From assembly GCA_947173955.1 (NCBI GenBank), contig CAMWHE010000025.1:1-33779 (forward strand): a stretch of 33,779 bases of DNA. The letters are read 5' to 3'. This document shows, piece by piece, positions 24,527 to 31,345 of this stretch. A model generated the notes under the pieces. That model saw only the letters and a list, made by a program, of their open reading frames with translations, had not been told where the DNA came from and searched no databases. This DNA comes from an uncultured Bacteroidales bacterium (lineage in GTDB: Bacteria > Bacteroidota > Bacteroidia > Bacteroidales > Muribaculaceae). Numbering within the stretch: position 1 is the stretch's first letter; each line of letters begins with the position of its first letter. Made by a program: the position numbers and the translations under genes.

Positions 24527-25747
24527 TCAGTCCTCTGTTTCTGCGTCAGTATCCTCTTCTTTCACGACCACCGGGATTACCTTCATGGCATGAGTCAGCT
24601 TGTGGCCACCCTCGCTGACGATCCGCTCACCCTTTGCGAGTCCGCGCTCGACGATGACATTGTTGCCCGTCTCCGGACCGGTCTCGATGAATCGCTTCTC
24701 AACAACACTGTCGGGACGCACTACATAGACGAAAGTTCCGCCCTTTTCTATGATGAGAGCCTTTGCCGGGACGATGACAGCGTGCTCCCTGAGGTCGAGG
24801 AGCACCTTTACTTTCGTAAATTCGCCCGGCAGCAGCTGACGCTCCGGATTCTCCATCTCGGCGCGCACAGAGAATGTGCCTGTCTTGGGGTCGACCTGCG
24901 GGTCAGCGAAGTCCACGATGCCTTTGTGTGGATATTCCGACCCGTCGGCCAGCGTGATGGTCACATGCGAAGTCGCCTTGCCGGAGTTCTCAGGACCGCC
25001 GAGATTGACATTTCGGTCCTTGCTTCGCAGATAGTCGAGCGCAGTCATGGAAAAATCGATTCTGACTGTATCGCTCTTCACGACTGTGGCCAGCAGCGAC
25101 TTGCCGGCCGACGGCCCAACCAGTGTGCCGATGTCGGCCACCCGTTCCGAGATATAGCCCGATATCGGTGATACCACCCGCGTGTAACCGAGCGTCAGTT
25201 CCGCCTGCACAAGGTCGGCCTGTGCCACGGTCACCTCCGCGTCCGCACTCTCGAATGCCGCTATCGCATTGTCAAGGTCAAGCTGCGACGCCGCATTCTG
25301 CTCATATAGGGGCTCGATACGCTTCAGGTCGCGCGAAGCTTTCTGTGCCTGCGCCTTAGCCTTGTTAAGCTGAGCTTTAGCCCTGTTGAGGTAGGCCTCA
25401 TAAAGCCGCGGATCGATGATAAACAGGGTCTGCCCCTTCTCTATGTATGAACCCTCCTTGAATAGCATCCGCTCAAGATACCCTTCAACCCGGGCATGCA
25501 CCTCCACAAACTGTTGGGCGCGGATACGTCCGACATATTCTCCGTAGATATTCACAGTCGTCGTGTCAACCGCCATAACCTCCACAGTAGGATAAATTTC
25601 CTGTTTGACCTCGGGGCGCCTCAGCAGATATAGAAGCAACACGGTCACAACAATCAGTGCGAGGATTGTCAGCCATCCGGCTTTAGTGATGGAAGCCAGT
25701 GCGTTCCTACACCGGCGCCCTACGGAGGAGAGCATGTCTATCTTCAT
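24527..25747 (-). CDS. Periplasmic adaptor of RND efflux pump (AcrA/MFP type)
   Basis: The 406-aa product has an N-terminal membrane anchor (WLTILALIVVTVLLLYLL, about 24-41) in place of a lipobox. The membrane-fusion-protein domains follow: biotinyl-lipoyl half VEVHARVEGYLERMLFKEGS with IEKGQTLFIID, a helical hairpin at about 115-185 rich in Ala/Lys/Gln, the second half VVSPISGYISERVADIGTLV, then beta-barrel and membrane-proximal domains (LLPGEFTKVKVLLDL, LIIEKGGTFVYVV). It bridges pump and outer channel. It is the first gene of the operon. No TetR, MarR or two-component gene is adjacent. A start at codon 4 (25738) is possible. Confidence 0.92.
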   Translation of the reverse strand: MKIDMLSSVGRRCRNALASITKAGWLTILALIVVTVLLLYLLRRPEVKQEIYPTVEVMAVDTTTVNIYGEYVGRIRAQQFVEVHARVEGYLERMLFKEGSYIEKGQTLFIIDPRLYEAYLNRAKAQLNKAKAQAQKASRDLKRIEPLYEQNAASQLDLDNAIAAFESADAEVTVAQADLVQAELTLGYTRVVSPISGYISERVADIGTLVGPSAGKSLLATVVKSDTVRIDFSMTALDYLRSKDRNVNLGGPENSGKATSHVTITLADGSEYPHKGIVDFADPQVDPKTGTFSVRAEMENPERQLLPGEFTKVKVLLDLREHAVIVPAKALIIEKGGTFVYVVRPDSVVEKRFIETGPETGNNVIVERGLAKGERIVSEGGHKLTHAMKVIPVVVKEEDTDAETED

Positions 25748-25830
25748 TGAGCAGAGGGTATTAACTTGTTTTTTCGGTATAAATAGTCGAATCGTTGATC
25801 AATCATCCGGCAGTGAGTGATAAATCGAAG

Positions 25831-25861
25831 CAAAGATATACAAAATACACGAAAATACCAT
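25831..25861 (-). promoter_or_regulatory. Promoter of the efflux operon
   Basis: On the minus strand TATCTTTG (25838-25831) is a perfect -7 box about 83 bp upstream of the adaptor start. The -33 region 19 bp upstream reads ATGG, a poor match to TTTG, so activation by a regulator or a weak promoter is possible. A small dyad, CTCCGT/ACGGAG (25863-25885), lies just upstream. Confidence 0.5.
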
Positions 25862-25986
25862 CTCCGTCCGTTTTAAATACGGAGTCGCCCTGCCACGACT
25901 CTCAATCGGGACGTGAACGAGATCCGCAGTTAAAGACTGTTTGCTATGATTTTTTGACATAATTTCTGATTTTTTTCTTATAATTA

Positions 25987-26018
25987 TTAGAATGTTAGGA
26001 AATCATTCACTAATTTTG
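25987..26018 (+). promoter_or_regulatory. Promoter of the fimbrial operon
   Basis: TAATTTTG at 26011-26018 matches the Bacteroidetes -7 box; TTAG at 25987-25990, 20 bp upstream, is a weak -33. The leader to the first long gene at 26301 would be about 275 nt and includes a 15-codon ORF. No flanking inverted repeats or recombinase gene indicating an invertible promoter were seen. Confidence 0.5.
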
Positions 26019-26085
26019 CATTTGTATAATTATATTCGAGAAATCCATCTCAAACCAATCAAAACAAAATAAACCTTTAAACATT

Positions 26086-26133
26086 ATGACAAATACGCTG
26101 ATAGACATAGGAATAAAAGCCATATCCGGGTGA
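26086..26133 (+). CDS. Possible 15-aa leader peptide upstream of fimbrial operon
   Basis: ATG at 26086 opens MTNTLIDIGIKAISG and stops at TGA 26131-26133, about 60 nt after the predicted transcription start. It is preceded by an A-rich leader. It could be a regulatory leader ORF or chance. The following ~165 nt to 26301 contain a direct repeat GCCGACGG (26141-26148, 26165-26172) and no other gene. Confidence 0.25.
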   Translation: MTNTLIDIGIKAISG

Positions 26134-26300
26134 GACGGCAGCCGACGGTCAGTGACATGATTGCGCCGACGGGTTAGAGATTATCAAAAGATTTAAAAGC
26201 CGGGGCTCATGGAATTATGGCATTTGCGCAGAAATACCACCGAAGACTATATCATTTTACATAGTAACGAATTTATAAACCAATTGTCAACAATAATAGA

Positions 26301-27533
26301 ATGAGGTTAATAGCGCTTGCGTTCGCGGTTGTCACCGCTTTGGCATCGTTCGCCGGTCCCACGAACGACTCTGTCAGGGTGTACTTCCTTGTCGGACATC
26401 ACCGTTTTGACCCCTCTCTGGGAGAAAACAGGGAAGCCATGGATCGCTTTATAGTGTCAGTAAAGGAAGCGGTCGCCGAGAACAGCATAGACAGCATTAT
26501 CGTCGAGGCATATGCCTCTCCGGACGGCACCAACAAGGCCAACACCCTTCTGGCAAAGCGCCGTTGCGACGACATCGCCGCCCTGATTATCCGCAAAGCC
26601 GGTGTGAGCGACACCCTCATCTATAAGAATCCCCGTGGTATCGCATGGGACGAATTGCGCGATCTTGTAGCCGCGACTCCCGACGTACCCTCCCGAGAGA
26701 AAGTTCTGGATGTCATTGACAATGTGCCCGTCTGGGTCTTCAACTCCGACGGCAAAGTCATCGGCGGCAGGAAGAAGAGCCTTATGGAAATCGATGGCGG
26801 CCGCCCTTATCGCTGGATGTACGCCCATCTTTTCCCAAAGTTGCGTAACGCGGTGGCAGTGACCCTTGTCACGACTCACGAGGACGCTCCCGAAAGCGCC
26901 CCTGATGAGGACACAGTCATTCCGGAAGAAGAAGTTACCGCACCCGAACCTGTCGAGCCGATATCGACCAAGGAGCCGGCTGACACGGCGAATGCCGCAT
27001 CCCTTTCCATCGATGCGGGAAAAGCCTGGAAAGACAGCCGCTTCGCTCTTAAGACCAACCTGCTCGACTATGCAGTCCTAATGCCCAATCTGGAGCTTGA
27101 ATGGATGTTCGCTGACAGATGGTCGGCAGCCCTTGAGGCTCAGGGAGCATGGTATGCCAAGACCACACCCCACAAGGTCTATCGCCTCGCGACGATCATG
27201 CCCGAAGTGCGCTATTGGGTTATCGACCGCTCACGCTGGCATGGCATGTATGTCGGTCTGTTCGGCGGAATTGGCCAGTATGACCTCTGCGACGGCCACA
27301 AAGGCCATGAGGGCGAGGGGGCAATGGGTGGCCTGTCTGTAGGCTATATGTGGCCCATAGGCAAGCATCTGTCACTCGACGCCGGCATCGGCCTCGGCTA
27401 TATGCGGCTTCGCGATAAGGAGTATCTCCCCGCCGACGGCCACTTCCTCTATCAGCTCACCAAGAACATCAACTATGTAGGCCCCCTCAGGCTCAAGCTG
27501 TCACTGGTGTGGCGCTTCCAATGTAATAAATAA
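26301..27533 (+). CDS. OmpA-like / DUF3575 outer-membrane protein of fimbrial operon
   Basis: The 410-aa product has a signal peptide (MRLIALAFAVVTALASFAGP). Residues about 25-130 resemble an OmpA-like peptidoglycan-associated fold (VRVYFLVGHHRFDPSLGEN, VEAYASPDGTNKANTLLAKR). An acidic Pro/Glu linker follows at about 193-235. The C-terminal ~170 residues fit DUF3575, an outer-membrane-type beta domain (FALKTNLLDYAVLMPNLELE, GLGYMRLRDKEYLP, LRLKLSLVWRFQCNK). DUF3575 proteins commonly open fimbrillin operons in Bacteroidales and may anchor the structure at the outer membrane. It lies 8 bp before the DUF5119 gene. Confidence 0.82.
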   Translation: MRLIALAFAVVTALASFAGPTNDSVRVYFLVGHHRFDPSLGENREAMDRFIVSVKEAVAENSIDSIIVEAYASPDGTNKANTLLAKRRCDDIAALIIRKAGVSDTLIYKNPRGIAWDELRDLVAATPDVPSREKVLDVIDNVPVWVFNSDGKVIGGRKKSLMEIDGGRPYRWMYAHLFPKLRNAVAVTLVTTHEDAPESAPDEDTVIPEEEVTAPEPVEPISTKEPADTANAASLSIDAGKAWKDSRFALKTNLLDYAVLMPNLELEWMFADRWSAALEAQGAWYAKTTPHKVYRLATIMPEVRYWVIDRSRWHGMYVGLFGGIGQYDLCDGHKGHEGEGAMGGLSVGYMWPIGKHLSLDAGIGLGYMRLRDKEYLPADGHFLYQLTKNINYVGPLRLKLSLVWRFQCNK

Positions 27534-27541
27534 TCGGTAAA

Positions 27542-28582
27542 ATGAAAATTATTAACAGATATAATACAATAGCCGTCCTGCTCCTTGCGTTTACGCTACT
27601 GACAGCGTGCCAGCGCACTGAGTTGTGCTACGACCATTATCCCTCGCTGACCCTCGGTCTGGACTGGGAGCATGAGTGGGAGCGCGACTACGGCATGAAC
27701 CATTCCGCCAACTGGGATGCCGGGCTGCATGGCTTCGAATACGACGACATCCGGCCTGAACGCCCCGAATGGGTCAATATGGTGATCAACAAACCGGACG
27801 GAACCTCCGGCGAAAGATATCTCACCCCCGAAGGCGGCAAAATCAATGTTGACCTTGGAGAAGGCCAATCTTATCTGCTCTACAACGGTGATACCGAATA
27901 CATCCTGCTCCACGACATAGCGTCACTCAACGACGCCCGTGCGACCGCTACCTCGCGCTCGCGCTCAGGCATGACCTATATCAACGAGCATCATCCCGAC
28001 GCTCGTTCGACCAATTCTCCGGATGTACTCTACGCGTCATATGTCGGCAATCCCCCCGCATTTGCCGTCCATGACCATCACTCGCTTGATGTCACGATGC
28101 AGCCGCTCGTCTACACCTACGTGATCCGCTACGAATTCGAATACGGTCTGGAACACGTCTCGCTGGCGCGAGGAGCCCTCGCAGGCATGGCCGAGTCAGT
28201 CTACCTCCGCGACGGCAGGACATCCGACAATACGTCGATCATCCTTTACGACTGCGACATCAAGTCCTACGGATGTGAAGCCCACGTCCGCACATTCGGC
28301 ATACCGGGCTTCCCCGACGAGTATTATGGCCGTGCCGACGACGGAGCACCCGACCGCCCCTACTCGCTTAATCTGGAGATTCTCCTTAAAAACGGCAAGA
28401 CCGCCGAATTCAACTACGACATCGCCGATCAGCTCAGAAAACAGCCCCGCGGTGGCGTGATAACCGTCTCCGGCCTGCGTATCGAAGACCAGATCGGTGA
28501 GACCAATTCCGGTTTTGATGTCGACGTTAGCGACTGGCCAAACCATGACATAATCGACCTCCCGATTGAAGTAGAACCATAA
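27542..28582 (+). CDS. DUF5119-family lipoprotein of fimbrial operon
   Basis: The 346-aa product has a lipobox with cysteine at about 23 (LLLAFTLLTACQRTELCYDH). The mature region contains LTLGLDWEHEWERDYGMN, VNMVINKPDGTSGERYL, YLLYNGDTEYILLHDI and YTYVIRYEFEYGLEHVSLAR, a pattern typical of the DUF5119 proteins that sit between DUF3575 and fimbrillin genes and are structurally related to Mfa2/FimB-type anchors. It probably acts as an accessory or anchor subunit at the outer membrane. The downstream fimbrillin follows after 61 bp of AT-rich sequence. Confidence 0.8.
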   Translation: MKIINRYNTIAVLLLAFTLLTACQRTELCYDHYPSLTLGLDWEHEWERDYGMNHSANWDAGLHGFEYDDIRPERPEWVNMVINKPDGTSGERYLTPEGGKINVDLGEGQSYLLYNGDTEYILLHDIASLNDARATATSRSRSGMTYINEHHPDARSTNSPDVLYASYVGNPPAFAVHDHHSLDVTMQPLVYTYVIRYEFEYGLEHVSLARGALAGMAESVYLRDGRTSDNTSIILYDCDIKSYGCEAHVRTFGIPGFPDEYYGRADDGAPDRPYSLNLEILLKNGKTAEFNYDIADQLRKQPRGGVITVSGLRIEDQIGETNSGFDVDVSDWPNHDIIDLPIEVEP

Positions 28583-28643
28583 TAAAAATAAAAAAAATCA
28601 ACTAAATAACATAGAAATAAATTACTTAAACAATAATCAAACA

Positions 28644-29714
28644 ATGAAGAAACAATTCTTTTACTTCGCTTTGGGTGCCGTGGCACTCTCAGCCTGCACT
28701 TCCGAGGAAGTAGTTGATGTAAGTAGTCAGAGCAATGCCATCGGTTTTGAGAATACCGTGCGCAAACAGAGCCGCGCCGATGCTCAGAAAGGCGACCTGA
28801 CTGTTGATAACCTCGACAAGTTCCTTGTTTATGGTTTCTATACCAAAGATAACCAGGTTGCCAACCCAATCCAGGTGTTCGGTGGCGACGCCGTGACAAA
28901 ACAAGGCTCGGCATGGACTTATAGCGGTACCCGTTTCTGGGTTCCCGATGCAACCTACAGCTTCTTTGCCTACAGTTGTGCGGACGTTGCTCTGGACAAC
29001 AAATTCGGAACTGTCGGCCTTGAACTTAATACTACCGGAGCCGACCGTCAGCTTCACGTATCAAATTTCCGATGTGACGCGTCACATAACCATGACCTTA
29101 TTTATGCTCAGGCAAAGGAAATAAAAGCCCTGCCGAAAACAGAGACAAATCCGAACCCTAACCCGAATGTCTCCTTCACGTTCGAACATGTCCTAACTAA
29201 AATCGACGCCCAGTTCACAAGCGAATTTTCATCCGATTACGATGTCGTAATCAAGGATGTGAAAATCATCAATTTCCGCAATATGGGTAATTTTACCAAA
29301 ACCTCAGGATGGAGCGGTGTAAAACGTCAGGAGGACAACACTACAATGCAGCTGGAGTTCCCGACATCCGACGGCTTTGGAGTGGCAAATTCAACCCAGA
29401 CACAGGACAATAAGCCCAAAACCAGTTACTACTATGTCATCCCCTATACATATCAGTTCTCCGATGTTCAGCTTACATTTACCATCGAACTGTATAAGGG
29501 ATCCGGCCGCACAAAGGACGACCTCGTTCTGTCGCGCAACATGGAGGGTCATTGGTCACCTAACTGGCAACAGGGATATTACTACACATATAATGTAACC
29601 CTTACAGGTACGATTGCCAATCTCCAGCCTATCGTCTTCGAAGTCGCTCAGGATATGAACGGCTGGAGCGCAGGCTCAAGCACTGCTACCGACATTACAT
29701 TCTCAGCCAACTAA
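28644..29714 (+). CDS. Fimbrillin-family lipoprotein (Mfa-like)
   Basis: The 356-aa product has a lipobox with cysteine at about 18 (ALGAVALSACTSEEVVD). The body fits the Mfa-like fimbrillin family (PF13149 type): IGFENTVRKQSRADA, NLDKFLVYGFYT, FWVPDATYSFFAYS, FTFEHVLTKIDAQFTSEF and the C-terminal YYYTYNVTLTGTIANLQPIV. Such proteins are exported as lipoproteins, processed, and polymerised by strand exchange into type V-like pili. Final residues (GWSAGSSTATDITFSAN) may form the donor strand. It is last in the operon after the DUF3575 and DUF5119 genes and is followed by a strong hairpin. Confidence 0.88.
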   Translation: MKKQFFYFALGAVALSACTSEEVVDVSSQSNAIGFENTVRKQSRADAQKGDLTVDNLDKFLVYGFYTKDNQVANPIQVFGGDAVTKQGSAWTYSGTRFWVPDATYSFFAYSCADVALDNKFGTVGLELNTTGADRQLHVSNFRCDASHNHDLIYAQAKEIKALPKTETNPNPNPNVSFTFEHVLTKIDAQFTSEFSSDYDVVIKDVKIINFRNMGNFTKTSGWSGVKRQEDNTTMQLEFPTSDGFGVANSTQTQDNKPKTSYYYVIPYTYQFSDVQLTFTIELYKGSGRTKDDLVLSRNMEGHWSPNWQQGYYYTYNVTLTGTIANLQPIVFEVAQDMNGWSAGSSTATDITFSAN

Positions 29715-29770
29715 CATAGTGCCCGGAATACTTTTTGATTATTTCTTTAGGTATAGGCGGATTACGCGTC

Positions 29771-29814
29771 CGAGTCGTCCTAATCACGGATAACACCGTG
29801 ATTAGGACGGCTTG
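29771..29814. terminator. Long hairpin after the fimbrillin gene
   Basis: CGTCCTAATCACGG (29776-29789) and CCGTGATTAGGACG (29796-29809) form a perfect 14-bp stem around ATAACA. The stem extends with G-T wobbles to about 19 bp (29771-29814). There is no T-run, so it may stabilise the transcript end, terminate weakly, or be a small repeat remnant. Confidence 0.55.
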
Positions 29815-29884
29815 ACGCTCCCACCTCAGCCAATCAATAATCTTGCAACCCCGACCTTTGTCTTGCTGAAATAGATAGCACAGT

Positions 29885-30360
29885 CTGTTGACAACTGACA
29901 GCAAGAATGAAAACACACAAAAGATCGGCATGGCCGTCCCAACGATCGTATTCGACAATAAGGAGATTGAATACAAAAACGGCATCCGGATCTATGGTAA
30001 ACAACCTGGCTGCTGTTCCAGAATCATGAGCACACATTCGTGGCCGTAACGCCGGCTATACCATAGAGTTTCCCGAACTCAAGAAGCACATCACGATGGA
30101 AAACATGTCAGCATCATAGACGGCAACAACGCACTCATAATGCTGTCTCAGACATATACTGCCGATTCCGGGACTAAAATCACTTTTACCTATACGGTCG
30201 ACGAAGATCCCGAAGAGACCAAACATATCACCCTCTCACTGAAAAATACGGGCTGTGGATGTGGTAAAAGCCACCTTTGCCAAAGCAAATTCTCAATCTA
30301 CAAGACAGGAATGCCCTACTCCCGATGGCAGAGGCAATATCATTGTATTTTCATCACTCA
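29885..30360 (+). pseudogene. Decayed fimbrillin-like coding remnant
   Basis: Coding-like segments recur in shifting plus-strand frames with stops between: KIGMAVPTIVFDNKEIEY, then FQNHEHTFVAVTP in another frame, YTIEFPELKKHITMEN, ALIMLSQTYTADSGTKIT with FTYTVDEDPEETKHITLSL, then PDGRGNIIVFSS. The HTFVAVTP stretch recalls the HSFVAYAP region of fimbrillins. A true terminator hairpin follows at 30361. This fits an old fimbrillin-type gene inactivated by several frameshifts and stops. The family is tentative; that it is not intact is clear. Confidence 0.5.
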
Positions 30361-30404
30361 AAATGTCCATTAGACCAAAAAAAATGGTCTAATGGACATT
30401 TTTT
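30361..30404 (+). terminator. Intrinsic terminator after the pseudogene
   Basis: AAATGTCCATTAGACC (30361-30376) and GGTCTAATGGACATTT (30386-30401) form a perfect 16-bp stem with a short A-rich loop, followed by TTTATAATT. It probably ended the now-decayed gene. Confidence 0.75.
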
Positions 30405-30419
30405 ATAATTCAACGAAGA

Positions 30420-30914
30420 GGTCAGATGCAAAATCCGGGTTGAAGTGGTAAAAACTACCCGAGTATAAACACCCTGCTTAAACATGAGTTCGATATAGTA
30501 GTGTGCTCGGATTGTAAGGTAACAACCATATAATAAAGGATCAATTTAAAAAGTAGGTTGTGAAAATTAAGTTAGTTCAAGCGCCGGAAAGGCGCGTTAT
30601 TGTAGTGAACCCCAGGCGTGCTTGCGCCTGGGGATAAAGGTAATACAGTCCGTATTGAGCGTCGGAGACGCGATATTATGACAGAACTGCACCATCGGGC
30701 CGAAAGCCTTATACAACTCATGATATACAATAAGTCACGATATCGCGTCTTCGACGCTCGCAGTGTGTCGTTGTCTCCTTACCTCACGCTTAAGCGTGGG
30801 GTTGACCATAATAACGCGCCTTTCCGGCGCTACCTTATATCGAACTCACGTTTAAGCAGGGTGTTTACACTCAGGTGGTTTTTTTAACAATTCAACCAGC
30901 TTTTGCAACTGACC
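30420..30914. repeat. Large inverted-repeat element built of REP-like hairpins
   Basis: The outer arms (30420-30497 and 30836-30914) are imperfect inverted repeats sharing AAACACCCTGCTTAAAC and GAGTTCGATATA. The inner arms share hairpin units in the same order: GCGCC-ggaaa-GGCGC (30581-30595) mirrored at 30816-30830, a CCCC...GGGG hairpin (30610-30633) mirrored by the palindrome CACGCTTAAGCGTG (30785-30798), and GCGTC-gga-GACGC (30659-30671) mirrored at 30745-30757. The left arm has about 80 nt extra at 30498-30579. The central loop is 30683-30733. No transposase ORF is inside. It looks like two head-to-head copies of a REP/MITE-type repeat mobilised in trans; the mobilising enzyme is not in the window. 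Confidence 0.75.
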
Positions 30915-30929
30915 CTTCATAAGTCCTCG

Positions 30930-31203
30930 ACGATATGATTCGTGTGAATATAAGTGATTATCCCGATTACGGTCAATACACGCTTAATACCTCCGGCTCC
31001 GCGATTGACACCAAGACGGCCATTACAAGGACGTGATAATCTCCATCCCACCCTTGTAATGGCCGAAAGATAAAGCCATAGTCAAGGCATGGCTCCACCT
31101 ATGACATGATCAAGTCAATAGCCGACCAGAACGGCTCACTGCACGGCAGTAACAATCCCACCCCGGGGACTTCTGCAATATCACTGTTGATGAAGTGAAC
31201 TGA
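30930..31203 (+). pseudogene. Decayed coding remnant, family unknown
   Basis: Plus-strand segments in shifting frames read as coding: MIRVNISDYPDYGQYTLNTS, VKAWLHL, then TYDMIKSIADQNGSLHGSNN in the next frame, and GDFCNITVDEVN ending at a stop near 31203. Frameshifts separate them, so no product is expected. CGGCCATTACAAGG (31017-31030) and CCTTGTAATGGCCG (31052-31065) form a 14-bp inverted repeat within it, possibly a small insertion. It may be part of the same inactivated fimbrial gene set as the remnant on the other side of the repeat element. Confidence 0.4.
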
Positions 31204-31345
31204 TCTCTATCAGTTCCACTTGCACACCGTCTTTCATCAGAATAAATCCGATGATAACGCGCGAAATCATCTTGGTACGGAGCTTGCTAATAAAGCCGAG
31301 ACAGGGACGAGTGTTGAGAGAGACAATGAGGTCAGACGACATAAA
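31204..31345. other. Intergenic tail with no clear gene
   Basis: No intact gene is seen. A minus-strand frame reads LIVSLNTRPCLGFISKLRT, faintly like the C-terminus of an IS30-type transposase, but the match is too short to call. Confidence 0.3.

Noticed and set aside
22663-25171. Long plus-strand ORFs (up to 262 codons) opposite the efflux genes
   Set aside because: They are antisense to strongly matched RND and adaptor genes, have no domain signature and arise from the GC-rich codon pattern of the real frames.
25840-26085. Invertible (phase-variable) promoter upstream of the fimbrial operon
   Set aside because: No pair of inverted repeats flanks the promoter, and no recombinase gene is nearby; only a short CTCCGT/ACGGAG dyad was found.
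29695-29985. 96-codon minus-strand ORF after the fimbrillin gene
   Set aside because: It overlaps the end of fimbrillin, runs through the hairpin and lies opposite the pseudogene; no family resemblance was seen.
31204-31345. Minus-strand peptide LNTRPCLGFISKLRT resembling an IS30-type transposase end
   Set aside because: The similarity covers about a dozen residues with no terminal inverted repeat or further transposase sequence, so it could be chance.
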